From positions 311,883 through 375,882 of the forward strand of contig CAIZWN010000005.1 in assembly GCA_903936705.1 (NCBI GenBank): 64,000 bases of DNA, written 5' to 3'. A program made the position numbers and the translations under genes. This DNA comes from an uncultured Myxococcales bacterium. GTDB lineage: Bacteria > Myxococcota_A > UBA9042 > DTJE01. Positions within the stretch are counted from its first letter, which is position 1, and the number at the start of each line of letters is the position of its first letter. The notes below the pieces were generated by a model. It was given only the letters and a program-made list of their open reading frames with translations, did not search any database and was not told the origin of the DNA. Shown here piece after piece: positions 8,276 through 17,204 of the stretch.

Positions 8276-9160
8276 ATGTCGATGTGGACCCGCGAGAACC
8301 ATGACTTCACCAGGCCGTGCATGATCACATGCGCGCTGTCTGGTGTGGTGGCCAACCGGAGCCAGTGCCCAGCCATCCCGTACACGCCAGATGAGTACGC
8401 AGCAGAGGCCAAGCGCGCCTATGAATCAGGTGCGGCGGCTGTGCACATCCATGCCCGGTCGCCAGACGGTGCACCCAGCTATGAGGTGGCCGACTACCGC
8501 AACATCTACGAGGCTGTCACGGCCGCCTGCCCGGTGATAATCAACTTTTCGACAGGGGCCGTCGGGATTGACACGACACGCAAGACCGCGCCGATAGTCG
8601 CAATCCGGCCAGCGGTAGGTGCCCTGAACATGGGGTCGATGAACTACGCGAAGTACCACCCAAAGCGCCGGGACTTCGTGTTCGAGTTCGTGTTCGAAAA
8701 CCCGTTCTCCGAGATCATTGCAATCCTGAAGGCCATGCGCGGGGTCGGCACCAAACCCGAGATGGAGTGCTTCGACGTCGGCCACATCGGAAACTCTTTC
8801 CCGCTGATCGACATGGGGCTGCTGGATCCGCCTTTCCAGTACAGCCTGATCCTGGGCGTGCTGGGAGGCGTGCCGCCGACCACTGGGAACCTGATGGCAA
8901 TGGTTGACCAACTGCCCCCCAACAGCGACTGGGAGGTCATCGGGATCGGCCAGGACCAGTGGCGCCTGGTGGCCGCGGCCATCGCAATCGGGGGCAACGT
9001 CCGGGTCGGTCTCGAGGATAACTTCTACCTGTCGGACGGCGTGATGGCTGAATCAAACGGAGATCTTGTGGCAAAGGCGGCCAGGATGGTGCTGGACCAG
9101 GGCCGCACAGTTGCGACCGTTGAGGAATGCCGTGCCCGCCTGGGCCTGCTGCATCCCTGA
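8276..9160 (+). CDS. Beta-keto acid cleavage enzyme (BKACE, DUF849)
   Basis: 294 residues, full length for the family, which condenses a beta-keto acid with acetyl-CoA and releases acetoacetate plus a new CoA ester. The zinc-ligand segment VHIHARSPDG and the family stretches INFSTG and ECFDVGHI are present. SD GGAGG lies nine bases before the ATG, with a 19-base gap from the hydratase gene, so it is the last member of the operon. In known leucine operons this place is held by HMG-CoA lyase, which is not related in sequence. The true substrate is unknown; the family call is firm, the pathway role is inference. Confidence 0.88.
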   Translation: MSMWTRENHDFTRPCMITCALSGVVANRSQCPAIPYTPDEYAAEAKRAYESGAAAVHIHARSPDGAPSYEVADYRNIYEAVTAACPVIINFSTGAVGIDTTRKTAPIVAIRPAVGALNMGSMNYAKYHPKRRDFVFEFVFENPFSEIIAILKAMRGVGTKPEMECFDVGHIGNSFPLIDMGLLDPPFQYSLILGVLGGVPPTTGNLMAMVDQLPPNSDWEVIGIGQDQWRLVAAAIAIGGNVRVGLEDNFYLSDGVMAESNGDLVAKAARMVLDQGRTVATVEECRARLGLLHP

Positions 9161-9184
9161 CCTGTGTCTGGCCTTCGCACAACC

Positions 9185-10075
9185 CTACCCTTCCACGTAC
9201 CTCACCGACGCCAACTGGCGGTGCTGCACGCGGACAAATTTGACCGCCGGGTGGCCCAGGACAATCGCCGACAGGACCACCTGGTTGTCGGCGATACCCC
9301 AGCGCTGCCGCAAGGCACGCGAACGCTCGACGATGGGCGGTACCAGACCAATCATGGTGCTGCCCAGTCCCAACGCATGTGCGGCCAGCATGGCATTCTG
9401 CGTCGCCAGGACGGCGTTCTGATCGTAGGACAGGCCGTTGCGGTCGCCCAGAAAAATGATCACGACCGGAGCCTGGTATATGAATTTGTCCTTGCCCGTC
9501 TTGTCGAACAGGACGTTTGCCTCGCGGGTCAGGTTCAGAATGTAGTCGCGCAGAGCCTTCCAATTGTCGCGCCCGGCCATCAGCCGGAACATTGCACGGC
9601 CGATGAAGTTCCGGGTCATACGATCCATCTGGGAATACCCGCTGCGCATAACGCTCAACAGGCGGCGGATCTCGGCCTTGTCGGTCAGGACAAGGGCCGA
9701 GGTAGTATGTGGCGGCCAGCCCATCGGCGCACTGGCTGCCATCTCCAGCACGCGGTCAAGCAGCGCGCGATCGACAGGACGATCCTGAAAATGACGCACC
9801 GAACGCCGCGACAACATGAAGCGCTCCATCGCGTACGCGTCGAAACCCCACGGCAGTGCCTCCACGAACTCGGCAGGATCCAGGCCCACAACCCTCATGG
9901 CATCAACCGCGCAGACCATCACGCAGTGGCCACAACTGAAGCACTTGTCCTCGCGCCCGGAAACCGCGCGCGCCAGGCCATCGACGACCTCTAGCACCTG
10001 CATCGGGCAGACCGATGCGCACGACCCACAGCCGGTACACTTGACGGGATTCGTTCGTGTGGTCGGATCGTCCAT
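9185..10075 (-). CDS. Ferredoxin-nitroreductase fusion protein
   Basis: 296 residues. The N-terminal 70 residues hold two 4Fe-4S clusters: CTGCGSCASVCP and CFSCGHCVMVC. The rest is a nitroreductase-type FMN domain beginning with MLSRRSVRHFQDRPV and including AAHALGLGSTMIGLVPP. Such fusions are common in anaerobes and reduce quinone-like, nitro or enoate substrates using electrons fed through the iron-sulfur domain; the substrate here cannot be read. The start at 10075 puts the first Cys motif about 10 residues in. ATGs at 10138 and 10176 are possible but give an unusual Cys-rich leader, and no strong SD separates them. It converges with the acyl-CoA operon and diverges from the next lipoprotein gene. 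Confidence 0.88.
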   Translation of the reverse strand: MDDPTTRTNPVKCTGCGSCASVCPMQVLEVVDGLARAVSGREDKCFSCGHCVMVCAVDAMRVVGLDPAEFVEALPWGFDAYAMERFMLSRRSVRHFQDRPVDRALLDRVLEMAASAPMGWPPHTTSALVLTDKAEIRRLLSVMRSGYSQMDRMTRNFIGRAMFRLMAGRDNWKALRDYILNLTREANVLFDKTGKDKFIYQAPVVIIFLGDRNGLSYDQNAVLATQNAMLAAHALGLGSTMIGLVPPIVERSRALRQRWGIADNQVVLSAIVLGHPAVKFVRVQHRQLASVRYVEG

Positions 10076-10168
10076 GCAACACTCGTTTGGGAAGACATGG
10101 CAAGGATAGTCGATTTCGCATGATTTGCGGACGAACATATCAACTGACCGTGCGACGCGATACCCGTC

Positions 10169-10196
10169 TTGACACATGCCAATAATGTTATAGGTT
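10169..10196 (+). promoter_or_regulatory. Candidate promoter of the Cys-rich lipoprotein gene
   Basis: TTGACA (10169-10174), a 16-base spacer and TAGGTT (10191-10196) lie about 50 bases before the chosen GTG. The -35 is a perfect sigma-70 match. The AT-rich stretch between may also contain the divergent promoter. Confidence 0.45.
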
Positions 10197-10243
10197 ATCG
10201 GAACTCGGACGCGAAAATGAACACCAATTTCAAGGGGGGTACC

Positions 10244-10762
10244 GTGCTGAAACCGACCCATACCCGGATTCCGGTTTTGATCGGCTTCGCCATTTGTTTT
10301 GTGGGCTGTCCCACAGATTCCGGCAGCAACAACGGCAATGGCACTGGCGACTGCACCGATGTCTGTGCAGTGCTGATGGCGGCGCAGTGTTACTACGGCG
10401 GCGGCGAGGCAGACTGCAACGCGTCCTGCAGCGGGTGGGACACCATGTATGGCGCCGGCACTGCCCCCTGCCAAGCTGCATGGGCAGAATACAAAGCCTG
10501 CGTTTCATCGGCATCCCTGGACAACTGCGGCGGCGTCTTGACCTGGAACGTGCTGGAATGCAGGGCATCCTGGGATCACACGCAAAACTACTGCGTGAAC
10601 TACATGCAGCCAAGCATTCCGTGCATGACGAACGCTGCGTGGGACCCGTTCTGCTCCGGGGTGGCCGGCAAGACGAATGCCAAGCTTTGCCGCGGCGACG
10701 TACCGGCCGGCTGTGTCGTTGGTGGCACTGCCAGCAACGCCGATCTCTACTGCTGCCCGTAG
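10244..10762 (+). CDS. Cys-rich lipoprotein of unknown function
   Basis: 172 residues from a GTG behind a run of six G. Signal peptide with hydrophobic core and lipobox FVGC, acylated Cys22; the following residue is Pro, so no Asp inner-membrane retention signal. After a short Gly/Asn/Ser linker the mature part carries about 14 Cys residues, spaced as if in disulfide pairs, with small Ala/Gly-rich helices between. No known domain recognised. An ATG at 10217 would add nine residues but would place extra polar residues before the signal peptide. Probably an outer-membrane surface protein. Confidence 0.72.
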   Translation: MLKPTHTRIPVLIGFAICFVGCPTDSGSNNGNGTGDCTDVCAVLMAAQCYYGGGEADCNASCSGWDTMYGAGTAPCQAAWAEYKACVSSASLDNCGGVLTWNVLECRASWDHTQNYCVNYMQPSIPCMTNAAWDPFCSGVAGKTNAKLCRGDVPAGCVVGGTASNADLYCCP

Positions 10763-10912
10763 CCACGCCTCCTGGATAAAATTGCGTTTCTTCCCCTGCT
10801 GACGAACGGATCGTTCCTGTAGACAGGCATCTCCAAGTAAAAGTTGGCACCAGCCCACAAGGAGGCGCCGCAGGCAAATGTGCGCATGTCCTATAACGTC
10901 TACGCCGACGTC

Positions 10913-10960
10913 CGGTTGCACGCCCGGTTGCACGCCCGGTTGCACGCACGGTTGCACGCA
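10913..10960 (+). repeat. Four tandem 12-bp repeats before the ABC-F gene
   Basis: Four consecutive units of CGGTTGCACGCM (M = C in units 1-2, A in units 3-4), followed by a degenerate CGGGTTTC. In one frame the array reads (RLHA)n, in another (GCTP/GCTH)n. It lies between the lipoprotein stop and the ABC-F start, about 60 bases upstream of the latter. The unit length is a multiple of three, so copy-number change would keep frame if translated. Confidence 0.85.
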
Positions 10961-11019
10961 CGGGTTTCAGGGAGTACCTTTCCGTCCCCCGCGAGGGGCG
11001 CGGCTTCAAGGAGTGGAAC

Positions 11020-12870
11020 GTGGCGGACGCCCAGATTGGCCCGATGATAGCGGCACGCGGTCTTGGCAAGGCCTACGGGGCGCAAGGGCTGTTCGAGAAC
11101 GTCAGCCTGGGCATCAACGATGGCGACAGACTGGGCGTCATCGGGCCGAACGGCGCAGGCAAGTCCACGCTGCTGCGCATCCTGGTCGGGGACGAGCGGC
11201 CCGATACGGGAACCGTCGCCACGCGAAAGGGAACGCGCGTAGCATTTGTTCCTCAGGAACACCCTTTCTCTGACCAGGAGACCGTCGAGGACGTCCTGCG
11301 CGCAGAACTGGCACGAACGCCTCCTCATGGACCAGACCCTACCTCGGTGATCGAGGCGCGGCTGGCCGAAACGCTGGGGCGCGTTGGATTTTCGGACCGA
11401 ACGCAGCGGGCAGTGACCTTGTCGGGCGGGTGGCAGAAGCGTCTGGCCATCGCACGGGCTCTGGTTACCGCCCCCGACGTTCTGATGCTGGACGAACCGA
11501 CTAATCACCTGGATCTGCCTGGGCTTGCGTGGCTTGAGGACCTGTTGCGCCGGTCGCGTTTCGTAGCCCTGCTGGTCAGTCATGACCGCTGGTTTCTTCA
11601 GAACGTGGCAACGCGCATAGTTGAACTGAATCGCATTTATCCGTCCGGCACGCTGGCCAATGACGGCCCCTACGGCGCATTCGTCGAGGCCCGGGCTGCA
11701 TATCTGGAGGGCCAGGCGCGCATGCAGGAGACGCTGGCGAACCAGGTGCGACGCGAGACCGAGTGGCTGCGCCGCGGACCCAAGGCACGGGCGACCAAGG
11801 CGCGCTATCGCGTGGATGCGGCCCATCGGCTGATAGATGCCCTGGACGTGGTGTCCGCACGCAACGAAGTGGTCGAGGCCAAATTCGACTTCACCGGAAC
11901 CGAACGTCGAACGCGACGTCTGCTGGTAGCCAAGGACATTGCAAAGGAGATGGGGGGCCGCACGCTTTTCGACGGCGTGTCGTTTGTACTGTCACCCGGA
12001 ACACGCCTGGGCCTGGTCGGGGTCAACGGCAGTGGCAAGACGACGCTGCTGCGGGTGCTGCAGGGGGAACTGCAACCCGATGCAGGCCACGTGGAGACTG
12101 CGCCCGACCTTCGTGTGGTTTACTTCGACCAGCGGCGCGAGACGCTGCCGCCAGGGCTGACGCTGCAGCGCGCGTTCGCGCCCGACGGGGATGCCGTACC
12201 GTACAGGGGACAGGAGATCCACGTCGCATCCTGGGCGCAGCGCTTCGGCTTCAGGAAGGACCAGTTGACGACGCCGGTTGGGGACTTGTCTGGTGGGGAA
12301 CAGGCTCGCGTTCTAATAGCGCGACTGGTGGTGCGGCCGGCGGACGTGCTGCTGCTGGACGAGCCTACGAACGATCTGGACCTGCAGACGCTGGAGGTGC
12401 TGGAGGACAGCCTGCTGGACTTCCCAGGCGCGGTTGTGCTGGTGACGCACGATCGGTACCTGATGGACAGCGTGTCTACCGCGATACTTGGCCTGGACGG
12501 GCAGGGCAAGATTTCGTTCAACGGCGACTACCTACAGTGGGAAGAGGCTTGGAAGGAGGCGCGGCGACGGGAATCAGCGGCAGAGCAGGCTGCTCAGGAG
12601 ACACGACGGGACCTGGCGGCACGGGCCGACAAGCCGAAACCGAAGCGCCTGACATACCTTGAACAGAAGGACTGGGAGACTATAGAGGCCCGCATCCACG
12701 ATGCCGAAGCCGACCTGGCCAGGCAGGAAGCTACGCTGCACGACCCTGTTATCGCCAGCAATGCGGCCCGACTGGGGACGGCAGCCGATGCCACAGACAA
12801 GGCGCGAGGAATTGTCGAGGAACTGTACCAACGCTGGGCCGAACTGGAAGAAAAGCTGCGCGCGCAGTGA
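11020..12870 (+). CDS. uup: ABC-F family ATPase, Uup-like
   Basis: 616 residues, soluble, with two ABC domains and no membrane segments. The first has Walker A GPNGAGKS (42-49) and signature LSGGW; the second has GVNGSGKT and LSGGEQAR with Walker B LLLLDEPTNDLD. A linker of about 70 residues with basic helices joins them, and the C-terminal 80 residues (EAWKEARRRESAAEQAAQ onward) form a predicted coiled coil as in Uup. ABC-F proteins act at the ribosome or, for Uup, are linked to precise excision and ribosome biogenesis. GTG start preceded by AAGGAG. Convergent with the biotin operon. A resistance-type ABC-F cannot be excluded. Confidence 0.88.
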   Translation: MADAQIGPMIAARGLGKAYGAQGLFENVSLGINDGDRLGVIGPNGAGKSTLLRILVGDERPDTGTVATRKGTRVAFVPQEHPFSDQETVEDVLRAELARTPPHGPDPTSVIEARLAETLGRVGFSDRTQRAVTLSGGWQKRLAIARALVTAPDVLMLDEPTNHLDLPGLAWLEDLLRRSRFVALLVSHDRWFLQNVATRIVELNRIYPSGTLANDGPYGAFVEARAAYLEGQARMQETLANQVRRETEWLRRGPKARATKARYRVDAAHRLIDALDVVSARNEVVEAKFDFTGTERRTRRLLVAKDIAKEMGGRTLFDGVSFVLSPGTRLGLVGVNGSGKTTLLRVLQGELQPDAGHVETAPDLRVVYFDQRRETLPPGLTLQRAFAPDGDAVPYRGQEIHVASWAQRFGFRKDQLTTPVGDLSGGEQARVLIARLVVRPADVLLLDEPTNDLDLQTLEVLEDSLLDFPGAVVLVTHDRYLMDSVSTAILGLDGQGKISFNGDYLQWEEAWKEARRRESAAEQAAQETRRDLAARADKPKPKRLTYLEQKDWETIEARIHDAEADLARQEATLHDPVIASNAARLGTAADATDKARGIVEELYQRWAELEEKLRAQ

Positions 12871-12872
12871 AT

Positions 12873-12888
12873 ACTATTCAGTAATAGT
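12873..12888. terminator. Small hairpin between convergent genes
   Basis: ACTATT-CAGT-AATAGT is a perfect 6-bp stem with a 4-base loop, followed by TTCC on the + strand. It lies between the ABC-F stop and the bioD stop. The stem is AT-rich and short, so termination is only possible, not established. Confidence 0.3.
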
Positions 12889-12900
12889 TTCCAGTTGTTA

Positions 12901-13581
12901 CTAGCGACACTGGCCCTTCAACCACTCGATGATGACGTCCAGGGCCGGCTGGGGAAATTCAGGCGACAGTCCATGAGCCAATACCCCAGCGATTCGGGAT
13001 TCGGGGTATCGCGCCAACACACCTGGATTGGTGGTTTCGGCAAGATCCGCAGGCGTTTGGGTGGCCGAAAGAACCGTGGCCAGGTGCGGGATGCCCCTTG
13101 CGGCCAGGTAGCGCGCCGAAAGCAGCACGTGGTTGAGGGTGCCCAGGCCCAGCCGCCCCACCAGAAGAACCGGCAGTCCCGTGCTTTCCAGCCAGTCGGC
13201 GTAGACAATAGTTCCGGCAAGGGGCACCAGAAGCCCACCCGCGCCCTCGCAAACAACCACATCGTGGGAGGACCTGAGTTCCGCCAGCGCAGCGTCCAGA
13301 CGAAGGATGTCCACCGTGCGGCCCTCGCACTCGGCGGCAACGCCGGGCGCCAAGGGATCGGCAAAGCGGTAGGGACACACCAGATCCAGTGGTGCACGGC
13401 AGCCCGATGCCTCGATAAGGGCCAGGGCGTCGGGCGGGGCATCCGAGTGGCATCCCGTCTCTGCGGGTTTCATCACGCCAACGCGCAGCCCTCGACTTCG
13501 AAGCGCCCGGCAAAGGGCCATCGCTACATGAGTCTTGCCCACGCCGGTGTCTGTTCCCGCCACAAAAAGCGCCGGGTTCAC
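12901..13581 (-). CDS. bioD: Dethiobiotin synthetase
   Basis: ATP-dependent closure of the ureido ring of 7,8-diaminopelargonate with CO2. 226 residues, normal length. P-loop GTDTGVGKTH at 9-18, followed by KPAETGC, and a second nucleotide-site region CEGAGGLLVPL. The GTG start overlaps the bioA stop by four bases (GTGA). Last gene of the bioB-F-A-D operon. Confidence 0.96.
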   Translation of the reverse strand: MNPALFVAGTDTGVGKTHVAMALCRALRSRGLRVGVMKPAETGCHSDAPPDALALIEASGCRAPLDLVCPYRFADPLAPGVAAECEGRTVDILRLDAALAELRSSHDVVVCEGAGGLLVPLAGTIVYADWLESTGLPVLLVGRLGLGTLNHVLLSARYLAARGIPHLATVLSATQTPADLAETTNPGVLARYPESRIAGVLAHGLSPEFPQPALDVIIEWLKGQCR

Positions 13582-14960
13582 TGGGCCCTCCCAAGAATGG
13601 CGTCGATGGACCTTGCGGTCACGTCCACCAGAAAGTCGATCTCCTCACCCGTTATCGCCAGCGGCGGCATCAGAACAACGACATCGCCCAACGATCGGAT
13701 CATGACGCCCAACTTCCTGGCTTCCAGGATCACCTGGCGCCCGATGCGGTCTTCCAGCGGCAGGCCGGCCTTGGTAAACCTGTCGGCAACCAGTTCAATC
13801 CCAACCATCAGTCCACACTGGCGCAGGTCTCCAACGTTCGGATGGCTGGCGATTCTTTCGCCCAGCCGATCCCTCAGTCGCTGAACCTTGTCCGGCAGTC
13901 CCTCCAGCACCTTCTCGTTTAAGAAAACGTCCAGGCTTGCGATTGCGGCAGCGCAGGCCAGCGCGTTTCCAGTGTACGAATGGCCGTGATAGAAGGTGCG
14001 ATGTGCCGCATAGGGCCCCCGGAAGACGTCATAGACTTCGTCGGTGGTCACCGTTGCGGCAAGCGGAAGGTAGCCCGCAGAAATCCCCTTGGCCAGACAC
14101 AAAAAATCCGGCACTACGCCTTCCTGCTGGCATGCGAACATGGTACCTGTGCGGCCAAAGCCTGTGGCCACCTCGTCGCATATCAGAAGCACTCCGTGAC
14201 GCTTGCACATGTCGGCCACGCTGCGAAAGTGGCCCGGCGGCGCGGTAATAATCCCGGCCGCCCCCTGCACCAGCGGCTCGATCACCAGGGCAGCCGTCTC
14301 GCTGCCGTGCACTGCCAGTATTTCCTCAAGTCTTTGCAAACAGGCATCCGAGCAAGTCCCTTGCGCCTTTCCCAGGGGGCATCGGTAGCAGTAGGGGTAT
14401 GGGGCGCGAAGCGCGTCGAAAAGAAGCGGTTTGTATATGCCATGGAAAAGGTCGATGCCACCAAGGCTGACAGATCCGACAGTATCGCCGTGGTAAGCGT
14501 CGGTAAACGCGATGAAGCGCGTTCGAGCTGCATCGCCCGGGCGGCCCCGCTGCTGGAAGTACTGGTAAGCCATCTTCAGTGCCACTTCGACGCTGGTTGA
14601 GCCATTGTCGGAGTAGAACACACGCACGAGATCGCCAGGACAAAGTCCGGCCAGCCGCCGCGCAAGTTCGATGGAAGGAGGGCTGCCAAGACCAAGGAGT
14701 GTGGTGTGAGCAATCAGGCCGAGTTGCCTGATTATGGCCTTGTCCACCTCGGGATGCCGGTGGCCATGAACGTTCACCCACAGGCTGGAAATACCGTCCA
14801 GATAGCGGTTTCCATCGGTGTCGAACAGCCAGCGTCCCTCGGCTCGTTCGACTATCAGAGCATCCTCGCTCTCCCACTCACTGGCCTGCGAAAATGGATG
14901 CCACAGGTGGGCGCGGTCCTCTGCAACCAATTCCTGCGTCCGTTGCGATCGGGGATTCAC
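13578..14960 (-). CDS. bioA: Adenosylmethionine-8-amino-7-oxononanoate aminotransferase
   Basis: PLP enzyme converting 7-keto-8-aminopelargonate to 7,8-diaminopelargonate with S-adenosylmethionine as amino donor. 460 residues with class III aminotransferase features: HLWHPFSQ near the N-terminus, [12 protein letters not shown], and the Schiff-base Lys291 in [13 protein letters not shown]. The GTG start is chosen because it has GAGGAG eight bases upstream and overlaps the bioF stop (GTGA); a start 17 codons further upstream lacks this. Third gene of the operon. Confidence 0.95.
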   Translation of the reverse strand: MNPRSQRTQELVAEDRAHLWHPFSQASEWESEDALIVERAEGRWLFDTDGNRYLDGISSLWVNVHGHRHPEVDKAIIRQLGLIAHTTLLGLGSPPSIELARRLAGLCPGDLVRVFYSDNGSTSVEVALKMAYQYFQQRGRPGDAARTRFIAFTDAYHGDTVGSVSLGGIDLFHGIYKPLLFDALRAPYPYCYRCPLGKAQGTCSDACLQRLEEILAVHGSETAALVIEPLVQGAAGIITAPPGHFRSVADMCKRHGVLLICDEVATGFGRTGTMFACQQEGVVPDFLCLAKGISAGYLPLAATVTTDEVYDVFRGPYAAHRTFYHGHSYTGNALACAAAIASLDVFLNEKVLEGLPDKVQRLRDRLGERIASHPNVGDLRQCGLMVGIELVADRFTKAGLPLEDRIGRQVILEARKLGVMIRSLGDVVVLMPPLAITGEEIDFLVDVTARSIDAILGRAQ

Positions 14961-16144
14961 GATTTCTCCTCGTCTGGTTCCGTTTCCCGAAGCAATGCGA
15001 TGCTCCGGCAAAGCGCGGCGATGTCATCGGACGTGTGGTCCGCGGAAACGGTCACTCGCAGACGAGCCGATCCCTGCGGTACGGTTGGAGGACGGATGGC
15101 GACGACCCAGATACCCATGTCCCATAAGGCACGGCTCCATGCCAGCGCACGGCGGTTTGAACCCAGGACCAGGGAAATGATGGGCGTGGGGTCGCAAGGC
15201 ACATCGAAGCCCATTTCGCGAAGCCCTCGACGGAGCATGGCCCCATTTTCAGTCAGTCTGGTAACGATTTGAGGCTGTTCGCGAAGAATCTTCAGCGCTG
15301 CCAGCGACGCCCCGACCGCCGACGGAGGCAGCGCCGTCGTGAATATGAAGCTGCGTGCCCGGTTGATCAGGAGGTCGACCAGCTCCCGCGACGTTGCGGC
15401 AAAGGCCCCGAAGCTTCCCAGCGCCTTGCCCAACGTCCCCATATGGATGTGGATTCGGTCGGCCACCCCGAAATGGTGGGCACTGCCCTGCCCTGCCCCC
15501 AGCACCCCGGTGGCGTGGGCGTCGTCCACCATCGCCAGGGCATGATGCAACTGGGCCAGTTCCGCAATCCGCGGCAGCGGCGCCAGGTCACCGTCCATGC
15601 TGAAGACGCCGTCAGTAACGATCAGCTTTCGCGCAGCGTCGGCGTTATTGGCCAGCAACTCGCTCAGGTGGTCCATGTCCCGGTGACGATAGATGCACGT
15701 TCGGGCACCAGCCAGGCGGCAGCCGTCCACCAGCGACGCATGGTTCAATTCGTCGCTGAAAATGGCACCCTCGGGCATCAGCGATTGCAGTATCCCGACG
15801 TTGGCCTGATACCCGGTGGAAAAAAGCACCGCGTCATCGGTCCCCTTCAGGACGGCCAATTCACGTTCCAACTGGCGGTGGATGGCAAGGGTGCCAGTGA
15901 CCAGGCGGCTGCCTCCAGTTCCAGCGCCCCAGATCATGGCAGCCGCCGAGCTTGCCTGCGCCAGTTCAGGGTGGCCGGCCAGCCCAAGGTAGTCGTTGGA
16001 CGAGAAGTTCAGCATCTCCCGCCCTTCGACCTGAAGACGGCGACCCACGTGGCTTTCGACCACGCGCAGCGTTCGCCGGGCGTGCGCCTCGTCGATGTGG
16101 CATAGATCCGCGTGCACCCAGGCTGGAGAGGCAGGTCCCTTCAC
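14957..16144 (-). CDS. bioF: 8-amino-7-oxononanoate synthase
   Basis: Condenses pimeloyl-ACP or -CoA with L-alanine to 7-keto-8-aminopelargonate, PLP-dependent. 395 residues of the alpha-oxoamine synthase family. Visible are NFSSNDYLGL, the VFSMDGDLAPL stretch, DDAHATGVLG, and the PLP Lys240 in HMGTLGKALGSFG. The GTG start overlaps the bioB stop by four bases. KBL and other alpha-oxoamine synthases are excluded by the operon. Confidence 0.95.
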   Translation of the reverse strand: MKGPASPAWVHADLCHIDEAHARRTLRVVESHVGRRLQVEGREMLNFSSNDYLGLAGHPELAQASSAAAMIWGAGTGGSRLVTGTLAIHRQLERELAVLKGTDDAVLFSTGYQANVGILQSLMPEGAIFSDELNHASLVDGCRLAGARTCIYRHRDMDHLSELLANNADAARKLIVTDGVFSMDGDLAPLPRIAELAQLHHALAMVDDAHATGVLGAGQGSAHHFGVADRIHIHMGTLGKALGSFGAFAATSRELVDLLINRARSFIFTTALPPSAVGASLAALKILREQPQIVTRLTENGAMLRRGLREMGFDVPCDPTPIISLVLGSNRRALAWSRALWDMGIWVVAIRPPTVPQGSARLRVTVSADHTSDDIAALCRSIALLRETEPDEEKS

Positions 16145-17130
16145 CTGACCACCTCCGACACCGGGGAAAAGCCCAGTGCGCGGATCATGGCCAGATCCAG
16201 TTCGGGAGTCCGTCCTGCCGTCGTCAGGAAGTTACCTACCATCATGGCATTGGCACCGGCATAAAAAATCCACGATGCCATGTCGCCCAGGTTCCGTTCT
16301 CGTCCTGCGCACACTTTGAGTGTGGCGCGAGGCAGGACAAAGCGAAACACCGCCACGATTTGCAGCGCTTCCAGGGGCGAAAGGGCCGGGCGGCCCTCCA
16401 ATCGTGTCCCGGGCACCGGCACCAGGAAGTTGATCGGGACGCTGTCGGCCCCCAGTTCGCGCAGCGTCAGGGCCAACTCGACCCGCTGGGCGGGTGATTC
16501 TCCAACACCAAATATCCCCCCCGAGCACACTTCAAGTCCGACGTTCCTGGCCGCAACCACGGTAGCCACGTCGTCATCGTACTCGTGGGTGCTGCAGATG
16601 GTCGGAAAGAAACTCCGCGACGTCTCGAGATTATGGTGATAGCGACGCAGTCCAGCCGTTTTCAGCCTGCCAAGGGCGACCGCGTCCAGGATGCCCAGGC
16701 TGGCGCAGGGAATGACCTGACCGGCCGACACTATCCGCCCGATCGCCTCGCACACCACATCCAGTTGGGCCCCGCGAACACGCGTTCCGCTGGTCACAAT
16801 GCCGAAGTGATCGGCACCGTCCGAAGTTGCTACCGCGGCAGCCTTGACCACAGCCGGGACTTCCATCAGATCGTAGACAGGGGTGTCGGTGCGGTGATGG
16901 GCCGACTGGGCGCAGAAGGCGCAGTCCTCGGGACAACGGCCGCTCTTGGCGTTGACGATCCCGCAAAGCTCCACGACCCAGCCCTTGAATCTTCGTGCAA
17001 TGCGGTTGGCCGACGGGAACAGATCATACACATCGCGCCCCGCAAGCGACATCAGCGCCTGCGCTTCCTCACCGGTCACCTCGCCGCCATTCAACACCCG
17101 CTGTTCCAGCGCCTCGATAGGGACCCGCAT
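16141..17130 (-). CDS. bioB: Biotin synthase
   Basis: Radical SAM enzyme inserting sulfur into dethiobiotin. 329 residues. Radical SAM cysteines C66, C70 and C73 in CPEDCAFCAQ, and conserved YHHNLETS. The ATG at 17130 is preferred because AGGA lies seven bases upstream; a GTG six codons earlier is possible. First gene of a four-gene operon in which every junction is a 4-base overlap. bioC and bioH are not in the window, so pimeloyl supply is encoded elsewhere. Confidence 0.96.
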   Translation of the reverse strand: MRVPIEALEQRVLNGGEVTGEEAQALMSLAGRDVYDLFPSANRIARRFKGWVVELCGIVNAKSGRCPEDCAFCAQSAHHRTDTPVYDLMEVPAVVKAAAVATSDGADHFGIVTSGTRVRGAQLDVVCEAIGRIVSAGQVIPCASLGILDAVALGRLKTAGLRRYHHNLETSRSFFPTICSTHEYDDDVATVVAARNVGLEVCSGGIFGVGESPAQRVELALTLRELGADSVPINFLVPVPGTRLEGRPALSPLEALQIVAVFRFVLPRATLKVCAGRERNLGDMASWIFYAGANAMMVGNFLTTAGRTPELDLAMIRALGFSPVSEVVR

Positions 17131-17204
17131 ATTTATTCCTGGTGTCACGCCATTCTTGACCCAGGTGATTCTGCATGCCTGATCGTCCGGTAGTCAACCG
17201 ATCG

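Noticed and set aside
10913-10960. Tandem repeats considered as a CRISPR array
   Set aside because: Units are contiguous 12-mers without spacers, and no cas gene is nearby.
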